Assembly: GCA_965243755.1 (NCBI GenBank)
Contig: CBDEVW010000004.1
Location: 434,001 to 498,000 of the forward strand
Origin: JANSWY01 sp965243755
GTDB taxonomy: Bacteria > Bacteroidota > Bacteroidia > Cytophagales > Cyclobacteriaceae
DNA: 64,000 nucleotides
Reading direction: 5' to 3'
Of the stretch, positions 28,149 through 36,926 are shown piece by piece. The notes under the pieces were generated by a model. That model had not been told where the DNA came from and did not search any database. It saw nothing but the letters and a program-made list of their open reading frames with translations. The position numbers were made by a program, and so were the translations under genes. The number at the start of each line of letters is the position of its first letter. Within the stretch, counting starts at the first letter, position 1.

Positions 28149-28955
28149 ATGAAACTGAAGCAGAACATAGCAATATTAGGCGCTGGTAACCTGGGACTGG
28201 CCATTGGGGAAGGAGTAGTAGAAAAACAGCTGGTAAGTGCCGATCAGGTAACATTGACCAGAAGAAGCACCAGCCATATTTCAGGTTATGCCAACAAAGG
28301 CTATCAGATTACTGCCGATAACCTGGAGGCAGTGAAAAACAGTGATATTATCATGCTCTGTGTACAGCCTAAGCAGGTAGAGCAACTAATCAGTGAGATC
28401 CGGAGTGAGATTAAGCCTCATCACATCATTGTATCTGTGATTACCGGAGTAGAGATTACCCAGTTGCAGGAATATTTGAAACTGGACAATCCAGTGATCC
28501 GATGCATGCCCAATACAGCAGTAGCAATAGGGCAATCTATGACGTGTATTTGCACCAATGGTACTGGTAAAGATCACCTGGAACTGATCCAGTCATTGTT
28601 TGAAACTGTGGGACGTACATTGGTGATAGAGGAGCGACTCATGAAAGCCGCCACCGTGCTGGGAGCCAGCGGAATTGCCTTTTTTATGAGATACCTGAGA
28701 GCAGCCACTCAGGGAGGTATCCAAATGGGATTTCATCCGGAGGAAGCACAGTTGATTGCAGTGCAGACAGCCAGTGGAGCAGCTTCGCTGGTCCTGGAAA
28801 ATGAAACTCACCCGGAAGTAGAAATTGATAAAGTGACTACACCTGAGGGGTGCACGATTGCAGGGTTGAATGAGATGGAACATAGTGGCTTGAGTTCAGC
28901 ACTGATCAAAGGATTGATGGTGTCCTACGAAAAAATTAAAAACATACGATCCTGA
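28149..28955 (+). CDS. proC: Pyrroline-5-carboxylate reductase
   Basis: 268 residues. Rossmann motif ILGAGNLGLAIGEG near the N-terminus, and the C-terminal VTTPEGCTIAGLNEMEHSGLSSALIKG, a clear ProC signature (usually TSPGGTTIAGL). Makes proline from P5C. Its presence inside the arginine operon, typical of Bacteroidota, ties the two glutamate-derived pathways together. The upstream TTG at 28140 is less likely than the ATG at 28149. Confidence 0.95.
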   Translation: MKLKQNIAILGAGNLGLAIGEGVVEKQLVSADQVTLTRRSTSHISGYANKGYQITADNLEAVKNSDIIMLCVQPKQVEQLISEIRSEIKPHHIIVSVITGVEITQLQEYLKLDNPVIRCMPNTAVAIGQSMTCICTNGTGKDHLELIQSLFETVGRTLVIEERLMKAATVLGASGIAFFMRYLRAATQGGIQMGFHPEEAQLIAVQTASGAASLVLENETHPEVEIDKVTTPEGCTIAGLNEMEHSGLSSALIKGLMVSYEKIKNIRS

Positions 28956-29004
28956 TTGATTTGAAACGAAACCAAACAAATATTACCAAATAACCAGCAA
29001 TGCT

Positions 29005-30150
29005 ATGAATAAGTTTGACGTATACCCGATTTTCGACATTGAACCAGTGAGAGGAGAAGGTTCCTGGATATGGGATGCCAATGGGCAGAAATACCTGGAT
29101 TTTTATGGTGGTCATGCCGTGATTTCCATTGGACATTCTCACCCGTATTTTGTAGAGAAGATCAGCAAACAACTGGAACAACTGGCGTTTTATTCCAATT
29201 CCATTGTCAATCCGCTGCAGGATCAACTGGCAGAAAAACTCGGAAAGGTATCCGGCTATGAAGATTATAACCTGTTTCTGGTCAATTCCGGAGCAGAAGC
29301 CAATGAAAATGCCATCAAAATTGCGGCTTTTCATAACCAACGGGAAAAGATCGTGGTGTTTGGTAAGGCTTTTCACGGCCGTACTTCCCTGGCAGTTCAG
29401 GCTACTGACAACCCCAAAATACAGACTACACTAGATCAGAACGATCGCATCATTCGAGGTGAACTCAATAACCTGGAGCAGTTGGATCATCTGATCAACG
29501 ACAATGTGTGCTGTGTACTGATCGAAGGAATCCAGGGCGTAGCAGGGATCAATGAGGTTTCCCATGATTTCTGGCAAAAGCTAAGAGGCAAATGTTATGA
29601 TCATGGCGTGGTGATGATTGCTGATGAGATCCAGTCGGGCTATGGGCGGTCAGGTAAGTTTTTCGCTCACGAGTATGGCGGCATCAAGCCAGATATCATT
29701 ACGGTGGCCAAAGGCATGGGTAATGGTTTTCCAATTGGTGGGGTTTTGATAGGGCCACAGTTTAAGCCATGGTTTGGCATGCTGGGGACAACCTTTGGAG
29801 GAAATCACCTGGCATGTACAGCTGGTTTGGCTGTGCTGGAAGTGATTCAACGACAAAACCTGGTGAAAAACGCTGCTAAACAAGGACAGGTGCTGATCAA
29901 AGAACTAAAAGCATTGCCAGGAGTGAAGGAAGTCAGAGGAAAAGGCCTGATGTTAGGGGCCGAATTTGAATTTCCTATTGCTGACATCAGAAAGGAACTG
30001 GTGACCAAAGAATTTGTATTCACAGGATCCAGCAGTAATCCCAATGTTTTGCGATTACTGCCACCATTAAACATTGGTGAATTCGAAGTAGAATACATGA
30101 TCGATAAACTTAAAAAAGTATTAAAGAAACAAGTCAGTATGGCTAATTAA
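29005..30150 (+). CDS. argD: N-acylornithine aminotransferase (class III)
   Basis: 381 residues. PLP-dependent class III aminotransferase: FVNSGAEANENAIK-like LVNSGAEANENAIKIA, the VMIADEIQSGYGRSGKFFA motif with the PLP-contacting Asp, and the Schiff-base Lys in ITVAKGMGNGFPIGG. Converts N-acyl-glutamate semialdehyde to N-acyl-ornithine. In the operon between proC and argF'. Confidence 0.95.
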   Translation: MNKFDVYPIFDIEPVRGEGSWIWDANGQKYLDFYGGHAVISIGHSHPYFVEKISKQLEQLAFYSNSIVNPLQDQLAEKLGKVSGYEDYNLFLVNSGAEANENAIKIAAFHNQREKIVVFGKAFHGRTSLAVQATDNPKIQTTLDQNDRIIRGELNNLEQLDHLINDNVCCVLIEGIQGVAGINEVSHDFWQKLRGKCYDHGVVMIADEIQSGYGRSGKFFAHEYGGIKPDIITVAKGMGNGFPIGGVLIGPQFKPWFGMLGTTFGGNHLACTAGLAVLEVIQRQNLVKNAAKQGQVLIKELKALPGVKEVRGKGLMLGAEFEFPIADIRKELVTKEFVFTGSSSNPNVLRLLPPLNIGEFEVEYMIDKLKKVLKKQVSMAN

Positions 30151-30159
30151 CAATAGCGA

Positions 30160-31104
30160 ATGAAACAGTTTTTGTCAGTACAAGATGTAGAAAATCCAAT
30201 GGACCTTGTGAACAAGGCCCTGAAGTGCAAAGAGGCACCCCTGGATCACCATAGTATGGGAAAAGGGAAGACTTTAGGTTTGATATTTTTCAATCCCAGC
30301 CTCAGGACAAGGATGAGTACTGTAAAAGCTGCACAAAATCTGGGTCTCGAAACAATTGTTTTAAATACAGGTCAGGATAGCTGGCAACTGGAAATCGAGG
30401 ATCAGGTGGTCATGAATGGAGACAAAGCTGAGCATATCAAAGAGGCAGCAGCGGTAATGGGGGAGTATTGTGATATCCTTGGTATCAGAACTTTTCCAGG
30501 CTTGGTGGATAAAACACTGGACTATCAGGAAAAGCTGTTGACCGCATTTGTTGATCACTCAGGCATACCTATAGTGAGCCTTGAATCGGCTACCAGACAT
30601 CCTTTGCAATCGCTGACCGATATCATTACGATTGAGGAGTTCAAAAAGAAAGAGCGACCAAAAGTGGTACTTACCTGGGCGCCTCATATCAAACCGTTAC
30701 CTCAGGCAGTGGCCAATTCTTTCAGCGAATGGATGAATCAGATGGATTACGAATTTGTAATCACACATCCCGAGGGGTTCGATTTAGATCCTGCTTTTGT
30801 GGGAGATGCGGCGGTGATGAATGATCAGAATAAGGCACTGAGTGAAGCGGATTTTGTCTATGCTAAAAACTGGTCATCCTACCAGGATTATGGCAAAGTG
30901 GGCAATCATCCCGACTGGGAAATTACTGCACAGAAAATGTCGCTGACCAATCAGGCTTACTTTATGCATTGCCTGCCGGTGCGGAGAAATGTGGTAGTGG
31001 CCGATGAAGTACTGGACAGTGATCATTCTATTGTGGTCCAACAGGCCGGAAATAGGGTTCATGCTGCTCAGGCTGTTTTACAATCAATGCTGGAGAAATT
31101 ATAA
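30160..31104 (+). CDS. argF': N-succinylornithine (or N-acetylornithine) carbamoyltransferase
   Basis: 314 residues. Carbamoyl-phosphate motif FNPSLRTRMST (STRT replaced by SLRT as in this subfamily) and ESATRHPLQSLTDIITIEE, the AOTCase/SOTCase signature distinct from normal ornithine carbamoyltransferase. At position 90 there is Ala (GDKAEHIKE). The Bacteroides fragilis SOTCase has Pro90 and the Xanthomonas AOTCase has Glu92 at what looks like the same place, and published mutants with Ala there use the succinyl substrate, so the succinyl form is favoured. Makes N-acyl-citrulline. The stop overlaps the argB ATG by one base. Confidence 0.92.
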   Translation: MKQFLSVQDVENPMDLVNKALKCKEAPLDHHSMGKGKTLGLIFFNPSLRTRMSTVKAAQNLGLETIVLNTGQDSWQLEIEDQVVMNGDKAEHIKEAAAVMGEYCDILGIRTFPGLVDKTLDYQEKLLTAFVDHSGIPIVSLESATRHPLQSLTDIITIEEFKKKERPKVVLTWAPHIKPLPQAVANSFSEWMNQMDYEFVITHPEGFDLDPAFVGDAAVMNDQNKALSEADFVYAKNWSSYQDYGKVGNHPDWEITAQKMSLTNQAYFMHCLPVRRNVVVADEVLDSDHSIVVQQAGNRVHAAQAVLQSMLEKL

Positions 31105-31889
31105 TGGAAAAGCTCACCATCATCAAAGTAGGAGGTAAGGTCATTGAAGATCCGGTGACCTTGTCAGCATTCGCTGAGAAATTTAAGCTTGTGCCAGGCA
31201 GGAAAATGCTGGTACATGGAGGAGGAGTGCTGGCCGATCGCATGTTGAAACGCATGGGACTGGAACCTAAGAAACTTGACGGAAGAAGAATCACTGACGA
31301 AGAAACACTAGATACTGTAGTGATGGTGTATGGAGGGTTGGTGAACAAGGGTATAGTAGGCATTCTTCAGGGAATTGAGGTCAATGCTGTAGGGCTTACC
31401 GGGATGGATGGCGCCAGTATTGTCAGTACAAAAAGACCTGCTGAACCATTCGATTATGGGTTTGCCGGAGACATTGAGCAGGTCAACACCGGAATGGTAC
31501 AGGGTCTGTTGGATGCTGGTTATGTACCGGTGATGGCACCAATAACAGGTACCAGGGAGGGACAGTTACTCAATACCAATGCTGACACCATTGCCTCAGA
31601 ATTGGCAAGAGCATTCTCCGCCCACTATGAGGTGGAGTTGATCTATGGATTTGAGATAGATGGCGTATTAGAAGACATTAATGACAAGGACTCACTGATC
31701 TACGAAATTGGTTTTGATGAGTACCAGACATTGAAAAATAAACAACAGATACACTCGGGGATGATCCCTAAGTTAGACAATGCCTTTCGTGCCAGACAAT
31801 TTGCATCGAAGGTGGTCATTGGTAACTATATCAGGGTCAATGAAATATCATTGAATACAACGGAGAAGTATACAAAACTATCGAACTGA
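31104..31889 (+). CDS. argB: N-acylglutamate kinase
   Basis: 261 residues. Amino-acid kinase fold with IIKVGGKVIED at the N-terminus and the substrate-binding LVHGGGVLADRMLKRMG. Later GTREGQLLNTNADTIASELA and KLDNAFRA match ArgB. Second step of the arginine route; probably acts on the acetyl or succinyl form to match argF'. Overlaps argF' by one base and precedes the deacylase by one base. Confidence 0.93.
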   Translation: MEKLTIIKVGGKVIEDPVTLSAFAEKFKLVPGRKMLVHGGGVLADRMLKRMGLEPKKLDGRRITDEETLDTVVMVYGGLVNKGIVGILQGIEVNAVGLTGMDGASIVSTKRPAEPFDYGFAGDIEQVNTGMVQGLLDAGYVPVMAPITGTREGQLLNTNADTIASELARAFSAHYEVELIYGFEIDGVLEDINDKDSLIYEIGFDEYQTLKNKQQIHSGMIPKLDNAFRARQFASKVVIGNYIRVNEISLNTTEKYTKLSN

Positions 31890-31890
31890 T

Positions 31891-32958
31891 ATGATCACTC
31901 AATTAAAAGAAGAAGCTGTAGAACTGTTGAAAGGATTGATTCAGATTCCATCTTTCAGCCGTGAAGAAGACCAGACTGCCGACCTGATAGGCAGTACGTT
32001 TGAAAAACGAAAGATCAGGTTTGAGCGCAAGAAGAATAACCTGTGGGTGCTCAACAAACACTTTGATCCGAAAAAGGAGACCATTCTGCTGAACTCTCAC
32101 CATGATACAGTGAAGCCCAACGACAAGTATACCAATGACCCTTTTGAAGCTGCAGAAAGGGGAGGTATCCTTTATGGGTTGGGTAGTAATGATGCCGGAG
32201 GGTCTTTAGTGAGCTTGTGGGCAACATTCTTAAGATTTTATGAAGAAGAGCATCTGAAATACAACCTGGTTTTTGCAGCGTCGGCTGAAGAAGAAATTTC
32301 CGGTAAAAATGGTATCGCCAGCATATTGAAATCCTTGCCTCCCATTTCTTTTGGGATCGTGGGGGAACCTACAGAAATGAAAATGGCTGTTTCTGAAAAG
32401 GGCCTGGTAGTACTGGATTGTAAAGTATTGGGTGAAGCAGGCCATGCCGCAAGGAAGAATGGTAAAAATGCGATTGAACTGGCCCTGGAAGACCTGAACT
32501 GGTTCAAGGAATATGAATTTCAGAAAGTATCTCCCTCACTGGGGAAGATCAACATGTCGGTCACGCAGATACAGGCCGGTAGTCAGCACAATGTGATTCC
32601 TTCTGAGTGTGATTTTGTAGTGGATGTGAGGACCACCGATGCATATACCAACGAGGAAGTGGTTGAGATCATCAGTTCCAACATCAATGCAGAAGTAACA
32701 CCAAGGTCTACCAGACTGCAGCCTTCCGGTGTGGACAGTGATCATGTATTGGTAAAAGCAGCGGAAGCCCTCAAGATTGAGACTTACGGTTCACCAACGC
32801 TCTCCGACCAGGCACTGATGGCTTTTCCCACTATAAAGATGGGGCCGGGGAAATCTGAGCGATCACATACTGCTGATGAATACATCTGGTTGCAGGAGAT
32901 CTATGCGGGGATCGATACCTATGTGAAAATGATAGAGCATATCAACGATATTAAATAA
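31891..32958 (+). CDS. argE: M20 metallopeptidase-family deacylase (N-acyl-citrulline/ornithine deacylase)
   Basis: 355 residues. Zinc ligand motifs NSHHDTVKP and GLGSNDAGGSLVSLW, the catalytic SAEEEISG pair, a dimerisation domain (~170-280) and SDQALMAFPTIKMGPG near the end. In the ArgF' pathway the acyl group must be removed from N-acyl-citrulline, and this is the only deacylase in the operon. It is more like the Bacteroidota/Xanthomonas deacetylase than E. coli ArgE, so the gene symbol is by role. Confidence 0.85.
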   Translation: MITQLKEEAVELLKGLIQIPSFSREEDQTADLIGSTFEKRKIRFERKKNNLWVLNKHFDPKKETILLNSHHDTVKPNDKYTNDPFEAAERGGILYGLGSNDAGGSLVSLWATFLRFYEEEHLKYNLVFAASAEEEISGKNGIASILKSLPPISFGIVGEPTEMKMAVSEKGLVVLDCKVLGEAGHAARKNGKNAIELALEDLNWFKEYEFQKVSPSLGKINMSVTQIQAGSQHNVIPSECDFVVDVRTTDAYTNEEVVEIISSNINAEVTPRSTRLQPSGVDSDHVLVKAAEALKIETYGSPTLSDQALMAFPTIKMGPGKSERSHTADEYIWLQEIYAGIDTYVKMIEHINDIK

Positions 32959-32987
32959 GAAATTAAAGATTTGTTTGGTTAGCAATA

Positions 32988-33034
32988 CGCTTCTACTCCT
33001 CTCCCAAGGTTCGCCAGAAGGGGAGGGTAGAAGC
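32988..33034. repeat. Imperfect inverted repeat upstream of argH
   Basis: In the 158-bp gap before argH, GCTTCTAC plus CCTC/CCC tracts (from 32989) face GGGGAGGG-TAGAAGC (to 33033), forming an imperfect stem of about 15 bp round a 13-nt loop. No T run follows. Could be a processing or pausing hairpin or a decayed mobile palindrome. Confidence 0.4.
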
Positions 33035-33116
33035 TATTCTTAAAGACTACAAACTTCAAATATGATGAGAATTTTGAGGGGCGAAAGTGTAATTTTGAAG
33101 TAAATATTAATCCTGA

Positions 33117-34415
33117 ATGAAAAAGAAGCTTTGGCAGAAGGAGTTTGATACCAATGAATTCCTGGAACGGTTTACAGTTGGCAAGGACAGAGAACTGGAT
33201 ATTCACCTGGCAGCATTTGATGTAAAAGGGTCCATCGCTCATGCGAAGATGCTGGGCAAAATTGGACTGGTGACAAAGGAGGAATCCCTGCAACTGGTTG
33301 GAGGACTGGAAGAGATCGGCCAACTGATACAGGCAGGGCAGTTTCAGATTGAAGAAGGCGTGGAAGATGTCCACTCTCAAATAGAATTGATGCTGACCCA
33401 GAAACTGGGAGAAGTTGGAAAAAAGATCCACAGTGGCAGGTCTCGCAATGACCAGGTACTGACTGCATTGAAACTCTACGCCAGACATGAAATTGGTGAA
33501 GTTGCCCGGGGAGTCAATGAATTATTTCAGGTATTGATTGGGCTGAGCGAAAAGCACAAGGCGGTGCTGATGCCGGGTTACACCCACATGCAGGTGGCCA
33601 TGCCTTCCTCCTTTGGGCTGTGGTTTGGTGCATATGCCGAAAGCTTAATTGATGACCTTACCGTATTAAAAGCAGCTTACGATGTGGTGAATAAAAACCC
33701 ATTGGGAAGTGCAGCAGGCTATGGTTCTTCTTTCCCGCTTGACCGGGAAATGACTACCCGCGAAATGAACTTTGCGGACCTCAACTATAATGTCATATAC
33801 GCCCAGATGACCCGGGGCAAGATGGAAAAAGTGGTGGCGGTAGGGTTGAGCACCATTGCCTCTACGGTAGCTAAGTTTGCCATGGACGTCTGTCAGTATG
33901 CCGGACAGAATTTTGGTTTTTTGAAGTTGCCCGATCAGTTTACTACCGGCTCCAGCATTATGCCTCACAAGAAGAACCCGGATGGCTTTGAACTGGTACG
34001 GGCGAAGTGCAACCAGATCCAGGGGTTACCCTACGAGCTGAACCTGATCCTGAACAACCTGCCCAGCGGTTATCATCGCGACCTGCAGATCACGAAGGAG
34101 CATTTCATCCCGGCGTTTGAGACCCTGAAGGATTGCCTGAAGATGACCTGTCTGATGTTGGCAGAAATTAAAGTCAACGACCAGTTACTGGATAATGGGA
34201 AGTATGAAGATATTTTTAGTGTGGAGCTGGTCAACGAGCTGGTATTGAAAGGCATGCCCTTCCGTGATGCCTACCAGGAAGTAGGAAGAAGAATTGCCAG
34301 TGGAGAGTACCAACCCAAAAAATCCGTCAACCACAGCCACCTCGGCTCGATCGGAAATTTGGGTAATGACCGGATCAAAAAGGCATTTGACGGGGTGTTT
34401 GCAGCATTTGGATAA
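33117..34415 (+). CDS. argH: Argininosuccinate lyase
   Basis: 432 residues. Fumarase/aspartase superfamily: signature GSSIMPHKKNPDGFELVRAKC, the SGRSRNDQVLTALKL motif and PGYTHMQVAMPSSF with its active-site His. Last step, giving arginine and fumarate. It follows the deacylase after a 158-bp gap with an inverted repeat, so it may also be made separately. Last core gene before the cassette-like region. Confidence 0.95.
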   Translation: MKKKLWQKEFDTNEFLERFTVGKDRELDIHLAAFDVKGSIAHAKMLGKIGLVTKEESLQLVGGLEEIGQLIQAGQFQIEEGVEDVHSQIELMLTQKLGEVGKKIHSGRSRNDQVLTALKLYARHEIGEVARGVNELFQVLIGLSEKHKAVLMPGYTHMQVAMPSSFGLWFGAYAESLIDDLTVLKAAYDVVNKNPLGSAAGYGSSFPLDREMTTREMNFADLNYNVIYAQMTRGKMEKVVAVGLSTIASTVAKFAMDVCQYAGQNFGFLKLPDQFTTGSSIMPHKKNPDGFELVRAKCNQIQGLPYELNLILNNLPSGYHRDLQITKEHFIPAFETLKDCLKMTCLMLAEIKVNDQLLDNGKYEDIFSVELVNELVLKGMPFRDAYQEVGRRIASGEYQPKKSVNHSHLGSIGNLGNDRIKKAFDGVFAAFG

Positions 34416-34578
34416 ACTAAGATACACTTTCAAAAGAGACAGCTATTCGTTTTAATAAACGTTTAGAAATGTTTCTATACGTTTAAAAAATGCCATTTGA
34501 AGCCAAAGTATAACTGAAGCTCTTCCAGTTATTATCAGGACATGAGAACGATAGAAATTTACACCCATGAAGCCAGTA

Positions 34579-34668
34579 GAGCTATTCAAAAAAATAAAAG
34601 CCATTAGATTTAACCTAAAATATAATGTAGATATAGGACCGTGGGATTTTATATTGGGATGTTAGAGC
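34579..34668 (+). repeat. Intergenic element, right-hand module A
   Basis: First copy after argH. Contains the conserved CCATTAGATTTA core, the terminal hairpin ATATAGGACC / GATTTTATAT, and ends GGGATGTTAG 14 bp before the next ATG. The 160 bp upstream of it to argH holds a short TAGAAA-TG-TTTCTA palindrome and nothing else I can name. Confidence 0.7.
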
Positions 34669-34681
34669 ATATTGAGATCTC

Positions 34682-35635
34682 ATGAACAAATTACTTCCAT
34701 TATTATTAATTACTTATTCAACCTCACTCGCTCAAGAAGTCAAACTCAAGACCAAAGATCGAGATGAAAGCTACGAAGAGTATTTTGTCTTGGCTGACGA
34801 TAAGAAAGTCAAGCATGGTAGCTACCTAAAGGTCACTAAACCCATGTTAGGAGTTTTTGGCAACAACTATTTCGCAACCATTGGAAATTACAATATGGGG
34901 AGAAAAGATGGTGCTTGGGAAGAATATTATCCTAACTGCAATCAAATTGAATATAGGGGATATTATAAAGAGGGCAAGAAAGATAGTTTATGGCTATACT
35001 TTTATCCAGATAAAGACATCAAGGAGATTAGAGAAATCGCCACTGAGGCGGGTACTAGTGTAGAGATTATTGACATTAATGATCGCATTAGTGCACAAGG
35101 CTACTATAAAGCAGATAAAAAAGTAGGAGTATGGGAGTTCTATAGCACTGATCAAAAATTATTGCAACAATTTGATTTTGATAGTAATAAACTACTATAT
35201 CATAGTGAATACAAGAGTTTGAAAAACAAACCCCTTACGTATATCGGTGGTGATTATGAAATGAATCGACATTTCTACAAACTTTTCAGTTTTCAAGACA
35301 TCATGGATCGAATTAATAATAAACTAGGTTTAGAATCTGGAATTATTACAATTGAATTTGAGGTTGATAAAATGGGAAATGTCTTTAATAAGCAAGTTGT
35401 CCAAGACAATTTAGGTAATAGAAAATTACTTGAACATTCATTACTGTTTATTGATAAATTAAAGAATTGTTGGTCACCAAAGTTGGTAGACGATCTACCT
35501 CAAGATGCGAAGGCTAAAATTCATTTTAAGCTAGATGTTGAAAAAACACATGAAAGTTATATATACGAAAGGTGGTCTGGCGGGCGAACATTGATGGACT
35601 TTGACATTAAAATAGAGTTGGAAAACATGCTCTAA
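34682..35635 (+). CDS. Secreted MORN-repeat protein with TonB-like C-terminal domain
   Basis: 317 residues. Signal peptide (LLPLLLITYSTSLAQ). Residues ~40-180 contain MORN/YwqK-type repeats: KHGSYLKVTK, RKDGAWEEYYPN, KKDSLWLYFYPD, KKVGVWEFYS. Residues ~200-310 resemble the C-terminal TonB fold (IEFEVDKMGNVFNKQVV, CWSPKLVDDLPQDAKAKIHFKL). Probably periplasmic. The stop codon is part of CTAACAT, the left end of the following element. Function unknown. Confidence 0.65.
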   Translation: MNKLLPLLLITYSTSLAQEVKLKTKDRDESYEEYFVLADDKKVKHGSYLKVTKPMLGVFGNNYFATIGNYNMGRKDGAWEEYYPNCNQIEYRGYYKEGKKDSLWLYFYPDKDIKEIREIATEAGTSVEIIDINDRISAQGYYKADKKVGVWEFYSTDQKLLQQFDFDSNKLLYHSEYKSLKNKPLTYIGGDYEMNRHFYKLFSFQDIMDRINNKLGLESGIITIEFEVDKMGNVFNKQVVQDNLGNRKLLEHSLLFIDKLKNCWSPKLVDDLPQDAKAKIHFKLDVEKTHESYIYERWSGGRTLMDFDIKIELENML

Positions 35636-35787
35636 CATATGCTGATGGATGAAAGGGGTTTTATCGGTCAGGATCTCCGCTGTTTTGCTGTATCATCAAT
35701 GCTATTCAAAAAAATAAAAACCATTAGATTTATCATGAAATATAATGTAGATATAGGATCCTGGGGTTCTTTATCTGGATGTTATGC
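35632..35787 (+). repeat. Intergenic element: TAACATAT left end plus module A right half
   Basis: CTAACATATGCTGATGGATG at the left overlaps the stop of the preceding gene; module A starts near 35677 with the CCGC/GCTG stem remnant, then CCATTAGATTTA, hairpin ATATAGGATCC-TGG-GGTTCT, and ends GGATGTTATGC, in which the ATG is the first possible start of the next gene. 156 bp in all. Confidence 0.7.
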
Positions 35788-36188
35788 TTATGGATGGTAT
35801 CTACAAATCCCTTGAGATAGACGAAGAAAAAAGCTTAGTGATAGAAGGAGATGATCACTCTGTTTTGGCGTATATAGTTAACTCTGAAAAAGGTGAAATT
35901 CTATTTGATGGATTTGTTTGCTCAAGAGGAACAATAGTAGATAGTTCAGCTGAGATAAAAGAATTCATAGATAATGGCATTGCACCGCCTCTCTTGGCAG
36001 AATATGAAAATCGCTACTCTGTTCAACCATATATCACTAACGACAGTATACTGATTGAACTTACAGACACGAATATTAAAGTCTATCTGGATGAAACGGT
36101 CTTTACTGATTTAGACTTAGTTTCTGGGACTTCATATTCTAAGGCCGTGCAAAAGGATGGGCCATATGGACTTGCATTAACTACCTAA
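35784..36188 (+). CDS. Hypothetical protein (134 residues)
   Basis: Acidic, soluble, no signal peptide; regular beta/alpha pattern (KSLVIEGDDHSVLAYIVNSEKGEILFDGFV, SVQPYITNDSILIELTDTNIKVYLDE). No family recognised; the size and composition resemble immunity-type or SMI-like cassette proteins but no motif supports this. The start may be 35784, inside the terminal GTTATGC of the repeat, or the ATG at 35790. The stop lies in ACCTAACACC, the one site here that fully fits the attC R'' core RYYYAAC, yet the next gene follows after only 16 bp. Confidence 0.5.
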   Translation: MLMDGIYKSLEIDEEKSLVIEGDDHSVLAYIVNSEKGEILFDGFVCSRGTIVDSSAEIKEFIDNGIAPPLLAEYENRYSVQPYITNDSILIELTDTNIKVYLDETVFTDLDLVSGTSYSKAVQKDGPYGLALTT

Positions 36189-36204
36189 CACCAACCCATC
36201 ACTA

Positions 36205-36720
36205 TTGAAAACAAGCATTAAGATATTACCAATCGTTTTAGTTTTACTAAGTGCTTGCAGTCAAAAAGCTGCTGATCGGAGTTTAGTAAATATGGTTGAT
36301 ACAGTGACAGTCAGAATTGGTAAAGGTCATGACGATCCAACACCAAAAGAGGAGTCCGCTATTTTCTTGAATGATTATAATACCGGAGAAAGAATTTGGC
36401 GTTTTCATTCGGATAGCACCTATAACTTGAACCCTGCAAATGGTACTGGAATCAGGTTTAAAGTTGAATCCCTTAGTGAATTTGTAACCACTGAAATGAC
36501 GGATTCTTCATTTGTCATGAGAACCTCTAATCTTCCAGATTCCGTTGAGAAGACTAAGTTCAAATTACTTTTCAGGGCGGATACTACAAGAAATATAGTA
36601 TTGTATCACTACATGGTATATTCGTCAAGTGACACTTCAGAAGTTCAAGATTTCAAAAGGGAAATTGACACTGTTGCTATAATCCAAACTAATCTGTACA
36701 ACAAGAGTGAGCTGAATTGA
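36205..36720 (+). CDS. Hypothetical lipoprotein (171 residues)
   Basis: TTG start; residues 1-18 are a lipoprotein signal (IKILPIVLVLLSACS, lipobox Cys18). The mature part is a small beta-rich domain (RIWRFHSDSTYNL, KFKLLFRADTTRNIVLYHYMVYSS). No family recognised. Sits 16 bp behind the previous gene with no module between them, so the two may form one two-gene cassette. Confidence 0.55.
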   Translation: MKTSIKILPIVLVLLSACSQKAADRSLVNMVDTVTVRIGKGHDDPTPKEESAIFLNDYNTGERIWRFHSDSTYNLNPANGTGIRFKVESLSEFVTTEMTDSSFVMRTSNLPDSVEKTKFKLLFRADTTRNIVLYHYMVYSSSDTSEVQDFKREIDTVAIIQTNLYNKSELN

Positions 36721-36777
36721 AAATCTCGATAATCATCCAGCAATGAGATAATACCGCGATGACGGATCGCAGTGCAT

Positions 36778-36920
36778 CCGGCTCGGTCGCAATTGCATCA
36801 CAACCACATCTTCTTAGGCATTTGTAATGCCTGATAGGAAATTATTAAAACCGCTGCTTTTGCGGTATCATCAGTGCTTTTCAAAACATTAAAACCATTA
36901 GATTTATCCTAAAATAATCT
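36778..36920 (+). repeat. Intergenic element, module A (terminal part lost)
   Basis: Begins CCGGCTCGGTCGCAATTGC. Contains stem AGGCATT-TGT-AATGCCT and stem ACCGC / GCGGT, then CATTAGATTTATCCTAAAAT. The terminal GGTTC hairpin and GATGTTA end are missing; the next ATG (36927) comes directly. Preceded at 36737 by a CAATGAGATAATACCGCGATG stretch related to the start of module B. Confidence 0.65.
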
Positions 36921-36926
36921 GTGATA

